A DNA stretch of 64,000 nt from CAYNRA01 sp046293395 (GCA_046293395.1 JBKBOU010000001.1:620001-684000), one strand, 5' to 3'; positions 17,430 to 27,527 are shown, counted from the first letter of the stretch. Translations and numbers: made by a program. Notes: generated by a model from the sequence alone, not told the origin.

Positions 17430-20400
17430 TTAGTTAAAGATATAACGAAGACCTAGTTGTGCTTGCCATAGTGAACCAGTAGAAATACTTGGAATAAAGC
17501 TATCTCTCAACAACTGTGTTTGACCATCAATACGTTGCGTAGCCATTCTGTACTGAGGAATACCCGCTGCATTCACACCTGCTGCCGATAATGGCTGTTG
17601 GTTTGCTGCATTTGTGAATACGCCCCATTTGTTATTCAACAAGTTAGCGAAGTTTGTAATGTCCGCACGAACTTGTAGTGTATGACGGTTTGCACCTGCT
17701 TTCAAGTAAAATTCTTGTACAATACCTAAGTCAATGCTGTTATAGAACGGAAGTCTAGCACCGTTTCTTTCTGCATATCCTCCACGGATTGTACTTAAAT
17801 AAGGATCTTGGTTGATGAATGCATCAAAAGCAGCTTGTTGTTCGGCTACTGAGAACGTTCTTCCGCCAGTAGTCAAAGGCAAGAAAGTCAATTCTGAAGC
17901 ACTAGTTGGAACGTAAAGCAAATCATTGTTATTGATACCATCCTGGTTCATATCACCCGCATATCTGAAGGAGTAGCGGTTCAAGTTACGACCCTCGTAG
18001 AATAAGCTAATTTGTGTAGAACCACCGAACTCACCACCGTAGTTGAACTTGTAGCTGGCAGATGCGATAACACGATTTCTAACATCGTTATTTGAGAATG
18101 CCAATTCAGGGAAGTTATTTCCTCTCACTGTTGAGTTTCCTGTGTAAGAACCTGCTGCAATGGAACCCGCACTTGTCAAGTCTTTTGCCTCACCAAACGT
18201 GTAAGCAGCCATGGCGTAGAATCCGTTTGTGAATGGTTTTTCTAACTTAGCAGTAGCTGAATATGAGTAGCCTTGGTTTGTTGACTTCAACACAATATTG
18301 TTTGTAATGTTGTTGTTCAAACGGTTTGCAGCTGCATTACCTGCATATCTTGGTCTGTTGTCTGGACCGTTGAATGTTGCAGTAATTTCCTTCTGGTTTG
18401 CGTTGATGTAGTAAACTGCATTGATATTTTGGTTGAAAATAAATTCACCCGTTGCAATAATACCACCCGGAAGTTTTACGTCTGCTGCAATGTTTGTTTT
18501 CCAAACTTGTGGGAACTTGTAGTTTTCATCTGCCACAGCGATATCAAAAGTTGAAGCAGCATAAGGATCTGCTGTTGCTGGACGGAAACGTGAAGGATTC
18601 AAGGTAAATGGAACATTCGCTGCATTTGCATTTCTCAAATCTGTAAAACCAGAAAGAATACCGTTATTACCGATTTGGTTAGACAACCAAACAAATGGAG
18701 GGCGACCTGTGAATATACCCGAACCACCACGGATTTGAATCGTTTTATCTCCTTTCACATCGTAGTTAAATCCTAATCTAGGAGACCAAAGCGGATTTCC
18801 TGATGGAAGAACACCTGTATTGTACTTCGTAGGTTGACCGTTTTCGTCTCTGAAAGTCAAGCCTGAAACTACTACGTTTTCCAAAGATGTTTGCTCAACA
18901 AAAGGAATATCCACGCGTAATCCCAAAGACAACTTCAATTTAGTAGAAGCTTGGAACTCATCTTGTAAATAAATACCAGGAGTTGTTGCTTTCATTGTTT
19001 GCAATGGCGGTGCAGCACCACCTGCAAAGTCAAAACGATACTGGAAGATAGAAGGGGCAGCACCAACCGCTGGATTATTTGGGTTAGCCAAATAAGCATC
19101 TGTTGCAGCGAAGAAATCATTCAAGCTATTGTAAACATATACACCGTTTGATGCAGCATAAAAAGAGTTGTTAGATACAAAACGCTCCAATGCAACACCA
19201 GCCGTAACCGTATGTTTTCCTGCGAAATAGGTTAAATTATCAAATAATTGGAATGTATTGTAATTCAACAAGTTATTCGGCGTGAATGGGTCAAAACCAG
19301 CAGAAATATAGGTTCTGTTATTACCATCCAAGATATCGATGGTTGGGAATAATCCATTACCTCCCATGTACGCTCTATCTTCGTTGTTCACTGTATAACC
19401 AACGATTAGATTATTGGCTAACTTATTACTCAAAGTTGAGTTTAATTCGGCAATTGTTGATGAAAGATCTTCATTCAAAATATAGCCAGAATTTAAGTAA
19501 GACATCGCATCAGCACTATTGGTTCTGTTACCAAAACCAGCTGAATTTGAGTTAGAGATTGGGTTATCAGAACCACCATCCAATAAAGAGTAACGGATAT
19601 TGAATTTGTGTTTATCGTTGATATTCCAGTCAACACGCGCCAAAAACTTATTACCAACTGTGTTAAAATTGAAGTTTTCGTAAGGTCCTGTTACAAAACC
19701 TAATTGACCCATGCGCTCAGAAACTCTGTCAAGATCAGAAGCTAAAACACGTGTAACGTTAGAACCTGTTTGACCTCTGTTGGCTAACCAAGTTGTACCA
19801 GGTGATGTAATTGTTTCAAATTCACCGTTTGCGAAGAAGAACAATTTGTCTTTAATAATTGGACCACCTACACGGAAACCTTGTACTTGCTTATTGAACT
19901 CAGAGATGAAAACGTCTTCACCATTCGCTTTGCGACCAATGAAAGCTTTGCTGTCATTTCTCATCAAAGTAAAGATTGAACCTTGGAATTGGTTTGTACC
20001 TGAACGCGTTACGGCATTCACACCAGCACCTGTAAAACCAGTTTGACGAACATCAAAAGGAGCAACGTTTACTTGAACTTCTTCAATAGCGTCCAATGAA
20101 ATGGGAGCGATACCCGTTCTTGCACCTGGTTGGTCACCCAAACCAAAACCGTTGTTGAAAACCGCGCCATCGATTGTGATGTTGTTCAAACGGCTATCTT
20201 GACCTGAAAACGAACGACCGTTTCCTTGTGGAGTTAAACGAGTGAAATCGTTGATTGTACGACCAATTGTTGGTAAAGCATTGATTGCTTCTTTTCCAAC
20301 AGTTGTAGCAGCACCTGTTCTGTTTGAGCTAAAAATGTCTGATTTACTAGACTTAACAACAACTTCTGTCAAAGTTGTACCTTCATCTGATAGGGAGAAG

Positions 20401-20729
20401 TCAACGTTTGCAGTTGAACCTAAGTTTGCAATGACGCCACTTTTAGATTGGTCTTGAAAACCAATGAAGGTAACTTTTACTTCATACGGACCACCGACAC
20501 GAACGCCCGGTAAAAAAAAACGGCCATTTACATCTGTAACTGTGCCGTATTTAGATCCTGATGGAGTGTGAACTGCAACTACCGTTGCGCCTGGAAGTAC
20601 TTCATTTTTGCTGTCTGTTACACGACCACTGATAGCGGAAGAAGTAACCTGAGCAATTGAAGAGTAAGCAAAAAGCATAACCGCAACTAGCGTGGAGGCT
20701 AGTCGTAAAAGCGTAAACTTTTTTGACAT
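17430..20729 (-). CDS. Oar-like TonB-dependent outer-membrane receptor with carboxypeptidase-regulatory-like N-domain
   Basis: An outer-membrane receptor of about 1099 residues. The start was placed at MSKKFTLLRLASTLV, which begins a clean signal peptide ending at SIAQ. An upstream ATG adds 15 atypical residues. After the signal comes a carboxypeptidase-regulatory-like domain (SGRVTDSKNEVLPGATVVAV, FIGFQ), then a plug (TTVGKEAINALPTIGRTINDF, SRLNNITIDGAVFNNGFG, VNVAPFDVRQTGFTGAGVNA) and a long barrel ending in LRYIFN. The plug and the FDVRQTGFTG motif are characteristic of Oar-like receptors. No SusD or substrate-specific enzymes are next to it, so the ligand is unknown. It is monocistronic. 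Confidence 0.92.
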   Translation of the reverse strand: MSKKFTLLRLASTLVAVMLFAYSSIAQVTSSAISGRVTDSKNEVLPGATVVAVHTPSGSKYGTVTDVNGRFFLPGVRVGGPYEVKVTFIGFQDQSKSGVIANLGSTANVDFSLSDEGTTLTEVVVKSSKSDIFSSNRTGAATTVGKEAINALPTIGRTINDFTRLTPQGNGRSFSGQDSRLNNITIDGAVFNNGFGLGDQPGARTGIAPISLDAIEEVQVNVAPFDVRQTGFTGAGVNAVTRSGTNQFQGSIFTLMRNDSKAFIGRKANGEDVFISEFNKQVQGFRVGGPIIKDKLFFFANGEFETITSPGTTWLANRGQTGSNVTRVLASDLDRVSERMGQLGFVTGPYENFNFNTVGNKFLARVDWNINDKHKFNIRYSLLDGGSDNPISNSNSAGFGNRTNSADAMSYLNSGYILNEDLSSTIAELNSTLSNKLANNLIVGYTVNNEDRAYMGGNGLFPTIDILDGNNRTYISAGFDPFTPNNLLNYNTFQLFDNLTYFAGKHTVTAGVALERFVSNNSFYAASNGVYVYNSLNDFFAATDAYLANPNNPAVGAAPSIFQYRFDFAGGAAPPLQTMKATTPGIYLQDEFQASTKLKLSLGLRVDIPFVEQTSLENVVVSGLTFRDENGQPTKYNTGVLPSGNPLWSPRLGFNYDVKGDKTIQIRGGSGIFTGRPPFVWLSNQIGNNGILSGFTDLRNANAANVPFTLNPSRFRPATADPYAASTFDIAVADENYKFPQVWKTNIAADVKLPGGIIATGEFIFNQNINAVYYINANQKEITATFNGPDNRPRYAGNAAANRLNNNITNNIVLKSTNQGYSYSATAKLEKPFTNGFYAMAAYTFGEAKDLTSAGSIAAGSYTGNSTVRGNNFPELAFSNNDVRNRVIASASYKFNYGGEFGGSTQISLFYEGRNLNRYSFRYAGDMNQDGINNNDLLYVPTSASELTFLPLTTGGRTFSVAEQQAAFDAFINQDPYLSTIRGGYAERNGARLPFYNSIDLGIVQEFYLKAGANRHTLQVRADITNFANLLNNKWGVFTNAANQQPLSAAGVNAAGIPQYRMATQRIDGQTQLLRDSFIPSISTGSLWQAQLGLRYIFN

Positions 20730-20825
20730 AACTTGAAATGATTTGGTGATTTTGTGAAAGAAATATAAATCCATAAACTGGTTTATAGTTTGCGGTGCAA
20801 AATTGTGGATAATTTTTTCCCAAAA

Positions 20826-20864
20826 AAAACACTAAATCACTTTTTAGGGTGGATTTAGTGTTTT
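20826..20864 (-). terminator. Terminator of ribBA
   Basis: A 13-bp perfect stem AAAACACTAAATC/GATTTAGTGTTTT (20826-20838 and 20852-20864) with a 13-base loop. Minus-strand transcripts then enter a T-run, so it fits ribBA, which ends about 80 bases before the hairpin. Confidence 0.75.
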
Positions 20865-20942
20865 AAGTTGAAAAAAGTCAATACCAACTTGAAATTTTAC
20901 TATTTACAATATTAATAAATTGTTACTAGACAGTGTGTTCGC

Positions 20943-22154
20943 TTATTTCATTATTGTATGCCCCAATTTATCCCGCTTTGTCTGTAAATATTTTTCGTTG
21001 TGTGGGTTAGCTTCAATTTCAATTTTTAGACAATCGACAATCTCCAAGCCATAACCAATCAATCCTGCCCGTTTCTTCGGATTATTAGACATCAAACGAA
21101 TCTTAGAAATATTCAAGTCTCGAAGGATTTGCGCGCCTACTCCGTAATCACGTTCGTCTGCACCGAATCCTAACTCGATGTTAGCTTCAACGGTATCACG
21201 ACCTTGCTCTTGTAATTTATAGGCTTTCAACTTATTCAATAAACCAATTCCACGTCCTTCTTGATTCATGTAAACGATAACTCCTTTTCCTTCTTTTTCT
21301 ATCATTTCCATGGATTTGTGTAACTGTGGGCCACAGTCACAACGGCAAGATCCAAAAATATCACCTGTTACACACGAAGAATGTACCCGAACCATGACTG
21401 GCTCATTTTCCTCCCAACTCCCTTTGATTAGAGCAAGATGCAGTTGGTTGTTTGTCAATTGACGGTACGCAATCAAATCAAAATTCCCAAATTCTGTGGG
21501 CATCTCCACGCCAATTTCACGTTTTATGAGTGATTCTTTTTCAAGTCTGTACGCAATTAAATCTTTGATACTGATGAGCTTCAAACCGAATTTGTCGGCG
21601 ATGACCTTCAATTCGGGTAATCTCGCCATGGTGCCATCTTCATTTAAAATTTCGATCAATACACCAACAGGAGCTAACCCAGCCAAACGCGCTAAGTCAA
21701 CAGATGCTTCAGTATGCCCAGCACGTCGTAAAACGCCGCCTTTCTTCGCTTTTAAAGGAAAAATATGCCCAGGCCGACCTAAATCAGTCGCTTTTGTTTC
21801 TGGATTAACCAATGCTTTCAGAGTTTTAGCACGATCAGAAGCAGAAATCCCTGTGGTGCAGCCATGTCCAAGTAAATCTACTGAGACAGTGAAAGCCGTT
21901 TCGTATTCCGCCGTATTTTTCCCTACCATCATATCCAGTCCGAGTTCATCGCAGCGCTCGGCAGTCAAGGGGGCACACATCAAACCTCTTCCCTCTTTTA
22001 CCATAAAATTGACCATCTCTGGCGTTATCAACTCCGCAGCACACACGAAGTCACCTTCGTTTTCTCTATCTTCGTCATCAACGACAACAATAATTTTACC
22101 ATTCTTGATGTCTTCTATGGCATCCTCTACCCGATCTAACTGAATATCACTCAT
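20943..22154 (-). CDS. ribBA: Bifunctional 3,4-dihydroxy-2-butanone 4-phosphate synthase / GTP cyclohydrolase II
   Basis: This gene supplies both entry reactions of riboflavin synthesis: ribulose 5-phosphate to dihydroxybutanone phosphate, and GTP to the pyrimidine precursor. The start at MSDIQLDRVEDAIEDIKNGK avoids a non-family extension. The RibB half shows DDEDRENEGDFV and GHTEASVDLARLAGL. The RibA half shows the zinc cysteines in SSCVTGDIFGSCRCDCG and the EGRGIGLLNK segment. At 403 residues it is the usual length for the fused enzyme. Its putative 5' leader is too short for an FMN riboswitch. It is monocistronic with its own terminator. Confidence 0.95.
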   Translation of the reverse strand: MSDIQLDRVEDAIEDIKNGKIIVVVDDEDRENEGDFVCAAELITPEMVNFMVKEGRGLMCAPLTAERCDELGLDMMVGKNTAEYETAFTVSVDLLGHGCTTGISASDRAKTLKALVNPETKATDLGRPGHIFPLKAKKGGVLRRAGHTEASVDLARLAGLAPVGVLIEILNEDGTMARLPELKVIADKFGLKLISIKDLIAYRLEKESLIKREIGVEMPTEFGNFDLIAYRQLTNNQLHLALIKGSWEENEPVMVRVHSSCVTGDIFGSCRCDCGPQLHKSMEMIEKEGKGVIVYMNQEGRGIGLLNKLKAYKLQEQGRDTVEANIELGFGADERDYGVGAQILRDLNISKIRLMSNNPKKRAGLIGYGLEIVDCLKIEIEANPHNEKYLQTKRDKLGHTIMK

Positions 22155-22193
22155 ATAAAAAATTACGTTTGTTTCGTTGTTTGTTGTTTTTCG

Positions 22194-22201
22194 CAAAGAT
22201 A
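22194..22201 (-). promoter_or_regulatory. Possible -7 box of ribBA (TATCTTTG)
   Basis: The minus-strand match to TAnnTTTG lies 40 bases before the ribBA start. No good TTTG -33 box is found at the expected distance. Confidence 0.35.
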
Positions 22202-22410
22202 CGTCTAAATTCTAGCGAACTCGTATATCAACAGCTTTTTATACCTTTTGCTATCAACAAAATTTGGATAAATTTGTGATGTATTTGTTTTAAAAATTTA
22301 TTCGTGCCAACTTATTTATCAATATTTATAGCTTAAATTCGTTAAAATGGGCATATTCTTGGATATTTGTAAAACAGATATCTAACCAAATCTTTCTTTA
22401 GTTCATTTAC

Positions 22411-24597
22411 ATGAAAAAGATGTACAATCGTATCACTGCTTTCTTTCTTTTCTTTTTTCCACTTACTTTGTTGGCTCAGCGGCCATCCATTTGCACAACA
22501 TCAACCCCTGGAATTACTGTTGAACCCACTGGACTTACACTAACAGCAAACAATGTCTCTACGCACGGGTGCAAAGATTTTGGGCAAACTATTACACTAA
22601 ATGCCATTGATATTTCCGCAGACCCTGAAAAAACATTTCTATTCAATGCAAGACAAAATGTTACAATCAATGATATTAATGTATCAAATAGTACATTCAC
22701 GGGCGATATAAGCGGTGAAATATGGGTCATTAGCAAAAGTAGGAATACAACAGGAGAAGGTGGTTTTATAATTCGGTGTGCTTCCATAGAAATCATTGAA
22801 ACTAAAAAACCAAATTTCGAATTCACAATTTGTGGAAATCTTCTCAGTGAAGGAAATGCTGTCGTTACATTAAATACACCCACAAACTCGAATGTAAATA
22901 TTACCCATCGTATCCAGTCTATTTCTATTCCTGGATTTGGCAACCATCCAAGCAATATTACCAATACATTTACAGAGGACGAACTACAAAACAATGGCAA
23001 CAAAAGATCTATAAATCTCAATATCAATCAACCCAATCCAATTATTGTACCTATCCTTACTACTTTCTTCTCCAAGAGAAACCCAGCTCTCTCTTGTACG
23101 GGAAATAGAGCAGATTTTGAAGCCAATCAAACGCAAAAGCCGATTCGAATCACTGAAATAGCTACCAACGACAACAAAAAAAGCGTATCTCTCAAATTAG
23201 AACATCAAAAAGAAAATAGTTCGTATAAAATTGATTATCGAAAATTTAACGAAAATTCTTACTTAACCTACGGAGCGTTTACCTCCCCAGATATGGTTTT
23301 TAGTCTTCCAGGTGCGCTTATACCACAAAACGTATCCCTAGATAGAATTGAGCTCGACCCCACCACGTCCTATTGCTTTTACGCTTGGGAAGACAACGTT
23401 TGTTCCTTACCCAATGTGCCGTCGCCTCCCATTAAGTCAAATGAAGTATGTACTATTCTTTTGGATACAAAATTTGCGTCAGGAAATGAAAATCAATACA
23501 GACTTCGGCACGACTGGAATGTAAGTACACCCAATACAACGAAAATAATATCCACTGAAATCAAAGATTTGAATGGTGGATTTGGCACTCCTGTGTTTCC
23601 TTCTTCTGCCATATTTCAAGAATCCGTTTTTCCTTCAAATTGTACAGAAACAAGTACATATCAAGTTGTGCAACTGCTCCTAGAAACAAATTCTACGGGA
23701 GCAACCTTCGATGTAACTGTTTTGTCTAATGCAATTCCACTCCAAGATATTCGCATTGCTAAACCCACTCCTCCTTTGTTGGTCTCATTTGCACAAAATG
23801 GTTCTCCTGAGGTCGATTTGACAATCATGGATATACCGGCAAATAACCTATATGAAGTTTTTTTTACCACAGACCAATCCGACACAAAAATCTCTTTGGG
23901 TGAATCGAGCTCCATTTCACAGAAACACACCAATTTATCAAATCCTTCTGACCAATATTGCTACGAATACGTCCAGAAAATATGTGGTCAGATTTCGCCA
24001 CCTAGCGACCTATTTTGTACCATCAAAAGTGAATTAGCTCCAGATGAATTTATACTTAATTGGAGTGATTTTGAACCCAAACCAGCTACTTCTCTATTTT
24101 TATATGATATTGAATGGGTCGATGAAGAAGTTGATTCTACCTTTCAAGCGCCTATTTCACTGGGTTCTCCTACTTCGCTTTTGGAGGCAGATTTAGAGTC
24201 TATTTTGCGTGATAACCCAGATGTCAACCAAGCACTCGTTCGGGTTTTCACACGACAAGCACCTAGTTTAGGAGGAAATTCAGGTATTTCCTACAGTTAT
24301 CCAATCCGGTTAATTCGTCCGCTATCTTTGATTTTCCCCACCGCATTTACACCCAACAATGACGGCACAAACGATGTTTTCAAACCTGCCAGTCGCGTTC
24401 GTCAAGTTGCTGAACTTCAAATTTATAACCGACTTGGTCACTTAGTTTACAAAACATCGGATGTAAATCAAGGATGGAATGGAACGAATTTCCAAGGGAT
24501 AAAATTAGAGAAAGGGATGTACACCTATATTGTTCAGGTTACAGACGAGGAAGGTTTAAACCAAACCCAAGAAGGGAATGTTCTCTTGTTGTATTAA
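22411..24597 (+). CDS. Secreted protein with gliding-motility-associated C-terminal (CHU_C) sorting domain
   Basis: A 728-residue exported protein. The N-terminus is a signal peptide (TAFFLFFFPLTLLAQ). The middle is beta-rich with fibronectin-like segments (PTTSYCFYAWEDNVC, SDQYCYEYVQKICG) and many cysteines. The last ~90 residues form the type B C-terminal domain, with the hallmarks FPTAFTPNNDGTNDVF, LQIYNRLGHLVYKT, W.G and MYTYIVQVTD. Proteins with this tail are exported by the type IX secretion system and anchored at or released from the cell surface. No catalytic domain is recognised. It precedes ybaB by 21 bp. Confidence 0.88.
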   Translation: MKKMYNRITAFFLFFFPLTLLAQRPSICTTSTPGITVEPTGLTLTANNVSTHGCKDFGQTITLNAIDISADPEKTFLFNARQNVTINDINVSNSTFTGDISGEIWVISKSRNTTGEGGFIIRCASIEIIETKKPNFEFTICGNLLSEGNAVVTLNTPTNSNVNITHRIQSISIPGFGNHPSNITNTFTEDELQNNGNKRSINLNINQPNPIIVPILTTFFSKRNPALSCTGNRADFEANQTQKPIRITEIATNDNKKSVSLKLEHQKENSSYKIDYRKFNENSYLTYGAFTSPDMVFSLPGALIPQNVSLDRIELDPTTSYCFYAWEDNVCSLPNVPSPPIKSNEVCTILLDTKFASGNENQYRLRHDWNVSTPNTTKIISTEIKDLNGGFGTPVFPSSAIFQESVFPSNCTETSTYQVVQLLLETNSTGATFDVTVLSNAIPLQDIRIAKPTPPLLVSFAQNGSPEVDLTIMDIPANNLYEVFFTTDQSDTKISLGESSSISQKHTNLSNPSDQYCYEYVQKICGQISPPSDLFCTIKSELAPDEFILNWSDFEPKPATSLFLYDIEWVDEEVDSTFQAPISLGSPTSLLEADLESILRDNPDVNQALVRVFTRQAPSLGGNSGISYSYPIRLIRPLSLIFPTAFTPNNDGTNDVFKPASRVRQVAELQIYNRLGHLVYKTSDVNQGWNGTNFQGIKLEKGMYTYIVQVTDEEGLNQTQEGNVLLLY

Positions 24598-24618
24598 TCC
24601 ACTTTAAATAAAAAAGAT

Positions 24619-24957
24619 ATGTTTGATATGTTAGGAATGATGGGCAAAGTCAAGGAAATGCAATCTAAAATGCAAGAAGCCCAAGACCAATTACAACAAG
24701 TTGAAGCTTCCGGCGAGGCAGGCGCTGGAATGGTCCAAGTTGTGGTAAATGGGAAAAAACAACTGAAATCAATTCAAATTGACCCCTCACTTTTAGACGC
24801 TTCTCAACTGTCTATTTTGCAAGATTTATTGGTTGCCGCTATCAATAAAGCGCAAGAAAATGCCGAAGAAATCGCCAAAGAACATCTAGCCAAAGCGACA
24901 GAAGGGCTGCTTCCTTCTATTCCTGGAATGGACTTAGGTAGTTTATTCAATAAGTAA
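24619..24957 (+). CDS. ybaB: YbaB/EbfC family nucleoid-associated protein
   Basis: A small DNA-binding protein that coats the nucleoid and is often linked to recombination or repair. The 112-residue sequence has the Met- and Gln-rich N-terminal helix (MGKVKEMQSKMQEAQDQLQQ), the strand GMVQVVVNGKKQLKSIQIDP and the helix LQDLLVAAINKAQENAEE, all family hallmarks. It is followed after one base by a glycosyltransferase gene. Here it is not next to dnaX or recR, its usual neighbours in Proteobacteria. Confidence 0.92.
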   Translation: MFDMLGMMGKVKEMQSKMQEAQDQLQQVEASGEAGAGMVQVVVNGKKQLKSIQIDPSLLDASQLSILQDLLVAAINKAQENAEEIAKEHLAKATEGLLPSIPGMDLGSLFNK

Positions 24958-24958
24958 A

Positions 24959-25954
24959 ATGGCAGCAATCGTTATTTTGAATTACAATGGTGAAAGCTAT
25001 TTAAAGGAATTTTTACCTATTGTATTAACCCACAGCCAAGGGCATCGTGTGTATATTGCTGATAATGCCTCCACAGATAATTCTTTGGAGGTTTTATCTT
25101 CTTTTGGCAGGCAAATTAACATTGTGAAGCTCTCAAAAAATTTGGGATTTGCTGCTGGGTACAATGAAGCGCTTGAGCATGTGGTTGAAGAAGAACTTAT
25201 TTTGTTAAATTCTGACGTTCTCGTAACTGAAAACTGGATTATACCCTGTCTTGAGCGCCTCCGAAGCAATCCTTCCATTGTAGCTGTACAACCCAAAATT
25301 AGAAGCTTTCACTCGCCCAATGATTTTGAATATGCTGGGGCAGCTGGTGGCTTCCTCGATTTTTTAGGATATCCTTTTTGTAGAGGTCGTATTTTTGATT
25401 TTTGCGAAACAGATAAAAAGCAATACGACGACGCAACTCCTGTTTTTTGGGCAACTGGCGCTTGTCTATTTGTCAAAAAAAGTGCATTCAAAGAAATTGG
25501 CGGTTTCGATAAACATTTTTTTGCTCACATGGAAGAAATTGACCTTTGCTGGAGATGGCAAAGAGCTGGTTTTCAAATTTTCTACGAACCTAAAAGTACG
25601 GTTTTTCATGTTGGAGGAGGTACTTTATCTACGGATAGTCCTTTCAAAACTTACCTCAATTTCAGAAATAATTTGGCGATGCTATACAAAAACCTTCCAA
25701 TAATGACTCTCCTACCCATTATTTTCTTTCGGTTGTGCTTAGATGGTATCGCTGGCATACGACTTTTGCTTCAAGGCAAACCCAAGTTAACGTGGGCTAT
25801 TGTCCAAGCACATGGTGGATTTTATAAAATGTTACCTTCTTTGAAAAGACAAGGAAATTACCATATAAAACTTTCCACTATATATCCAAAAAGTATCTTA
25901 TGGGACTTTTTTGGTTTGAAAAAAAAGACATTTAATCAACTCAAATGGAAATGA
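24959..25954 (+). CDS. Glycosyltransferase family 2, rhamnosyltransferase-like
   Basis: A GT-A fold glycosyltransferase, probably acting at the cytoplasmic face of the membrane in surface polysaccharide synthesis. The N-terminus AAIVILNYNG is the nucleotide-sugar binding start. ADNASTDNS and LLNSDVLV supply the acidic metal-binding motif, and FWATGACLFVKKSAF plus FFAHMEEIDLCWRWQ form the acceptor/catalytic region typical of WbbL-like rhamnosyltransferases. The donor sugar cannot be deduced. A C-terminal amphipathic segment may bind the membrane. It overlaps coaE by 10 bp and is likely cotranscribed with ybaB and coaE. Confidence 0.88.
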   Translation: MAAIVILNYNGESYLKEFLPIVLTHSQGHRVYIADNASTDNSLEVLSSFGRQINIVKLSKNLGFAAGYNEALEHVVEEELILLNSDVLVTENWIIPCLERLRSNPSIVAVQPKIRSFHSPNDFEYAGAAGGFLDFLGYPFCRGRIFDFCETDKKQYDDATPVFWATGACLFVKKSAFKEIGGFDKHFFAHMEEIDLCWRWQRAGFQIFYEPKSTVFHVGGGTLSTDSPFKTYLNFRNNLAMLYKNLPIMTLLPIIFFRLCLDGIAGIRLLLQGKPKLTWAIVQAHGGFYKMLPSLKRQGNYHIKLSTIYPKSILWDFFGLKKKTFNQLKWK

Positions 25955-26532
25955 AAGTCATTGGAATAACTGGCGGAATTGGCTCTGGGAAATCACTTGT
26001 TGCCTCCATTTTGGCTCATTTAGGAACACCCATTTACTACGCTGATAAAGAAGCAAAAAGACTCATTCATGAAAATCAAACTTTAAAAAATCAAATTATC
26101 CGCCTTTTAGGAAAGGAAGCATATAATGATGCGGGAGAATATCAAAAAATTTGGGTTGCGGAAAAGATTTTTGCCCACCCCCTATTGAAAGAAGCACTCA
26201 ATGCGCTTGTACATCCGCTCGTTCATGCAGATTTTGAGCAATGGAAAACAAAAAATGGACACTGTCCTTTGGTCGCAAAAGAAGCAGCTATTTTCAACAA
26301 CTCAGAAGGATATGACGCCATTTTATACGTGTATGCGCCTGAAAATATGCGCATTGAACGTTTGCAAAAGAGAGATGCTTTTCGCTCGTTGGGAGTAACG
26401 AAAGAAATAATAAAGCAACAGCAAAGTGACTCCGAATTTCGAGCCATCGCCACACATATACTTGTCAATGACAATGCAACGTCCTTGCTACGTCCAGTTT
26501 TACAACTATGGGAAAGTTTACAGCAACGCTAA
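25945..26532 (+). CDS. coaE: Dephospho-CoA kinase
   Basis: The enzyme catalyses the last step of coenzyme A synthesis, phosphorylating the ribose 3'-OH of dephospho-CoA. The P-loop GGIGSGKS lies at residues 10-17, followed by YYADKEAKRLIHEN (substrate region), HPLVHADF and the lid arginine segment ERLQKRD. Length of 195 residues is usual. The start at 25945 overlaps the preceding glycosyltransferase; the ATG at 25951 is nearly equivalent. The 3' end overlaps the next gene by 25 bp. Confidence 0.93.
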   Translation: MEMKVIGITGGIGSGKSLVASILAHLGTPIYYADKEAKRLIHENQTLKNQIIRLLGKEAYNDAGEYQKIWVAEKIFAHPLLKEALNALVHPLVHADFEQWKTKNGHCPLVAKEAAIFNNSEGYDAILYVYAPENMRIERLQKRDAFRSLGVTKEIIKQQQSDSEFRAIATHILVNDNATSLLRPVLQLWESLQQR

Positions 26533-27527
26533 TTTTTGTCTCTTTTATCCTTATCGTTCCCGTTTTTTCTCAAGCTAACAAAGCGAGTTCTTTACTGGAT
26601 TCAAGCTCAAAAATTCACTTTCGTATTAATTATCAAGGTTTCTTTGATAACAGAGAATTTAATCAAGTAGAAAACCAAACACCAACCACTTTTTTTGGTC
26701 ATCGATTTGATATTTCTGGTACGTACTCTGTTGATTCCTCACTTTCTTTGGTTCTAGGCATCAATCCACTTCAAGAATTTGGCTCTGAAATACTCTTTAC
26801 TTCCATTCAAAAGTCCGCATTCATTCAAAAAAACACAAAAAAACATCAATTTTTATTTGGCTCTTTTCCGAGAACCCACGTTCTGAAAGAAATACCTCGC
26901 GCACTATTTAGCGATACAATCTCCTATTATAGACCTAATATTACCGGATTATCGCATCTTTTTAACACAAAGAGGAGCGAATTTGGTAGTTGGTTTGACT
27001 GGACAGCGCAAAAATCAGAGACACAAAGAGAACATTTCTTTCTGGGTTTCTATGCAAAAACAAGCATCAAAAAAATCTCTTTTTTATTCTTTGCGAATCT
27101 TTCCCATTTGGCAAATACCTCGTCGAGGGTAACACAAAAACCATTGGAAGAATCGCTTATGACACAAAGTAAAGTTCGCTATTCCCTTCAAGTGAGCTCC
27201 TTTTGTAGCTATCAATCAAGTATTTCCTTGCTACACTCGTTGGAAAGAATACGAAATGGTTCACCGCTTAGAAATGCGTCGAGTATTTTGTTCGAAAACC
27301 AACTTTCTTTCCCTTATATTGAATTAACCCATACTTTAAAAAAGGGGGAAGGTCATTTTATTTACAGTGGGGACCCGTTTTATCGATATACAGATTATGC
27401 CCGTTTGGACATTGCTTTACGTCCTCGTAAACCAAGTAAATTAAGCATTCAAGGCATTTATTCACTTCATTTTATGGAAGGTAGAGCCATACACCAACAA
27501 AAAATAGGTATTTATCTAAAGAATTAA
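26508..27527 (+). CDS. Exported beta-barrel-like protein of unknown function
   Basis: I do not recognise a named family. The 339-residue protein has a signal peptide (ATLIFVSFILIVPVFSQ) followed by alternating aromatic and polar beta-like strands, such as FSDTISYYRPNITG and HFFLGFYAKTSIKKISFLFF. The pattern suggests an outer-membrane barrel. Its start overlaps coaE by 25 bp, so it is probably translated from the same mRNA. The 3' end overlaps dnaA on the opposite strand by 4 bp, and no terminator fits between them. Confidence 0.6.
   Translation: MGKFTATLIFVSFILIVPVFSQANKASSLLDSSSKIHFRINYQGFFDNREFNQVENQTPTTFFGHRFDISGTYSVDSSLSLVLGINPLQEFGSEILFTSIQKSAFIQKNTKKHQFLFGSFPRTHVLKEIPRALFSDTISYYRPNITGLSHLFNTKRSEFGSWFDWTAQKSETQREHFFLGFYAKTSIKKISFLFFANLSHLANTSSRVTQKPLEESLMTQSKVRYSLQVSSFCSYQSSISLLHSLERIRNGSPLRNASSILFENQLSFPYIELTHTLKKGEGHFIYSGDPFYRYTDYARLDIALRPRKPSKLSIQGIYSLHFMEGRAIHQQKIGIYLKN

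Noticed and set aside
20804..20812. Perfect DnaA box (TTATCCACA on the minus strand) upstream of the TonB receptor
   Set aside because: A single 9-mer is expected by chance about once in every two windows of this size; no cluster is present.
21496..22143. Long open frame on the plus strand opposite ribBA (215 codons)
   Set aside because: It is antisense to ribBA and Ser/Lys/Pro-rich in the manner of a shadow frame.
22476..23027. Open frame of 183 codons on the minus strand inside the CHU_C protein gene
   Set aside because: The plus strand has a signal peptide and a full sorting domain, and the antisense frame has no motif.
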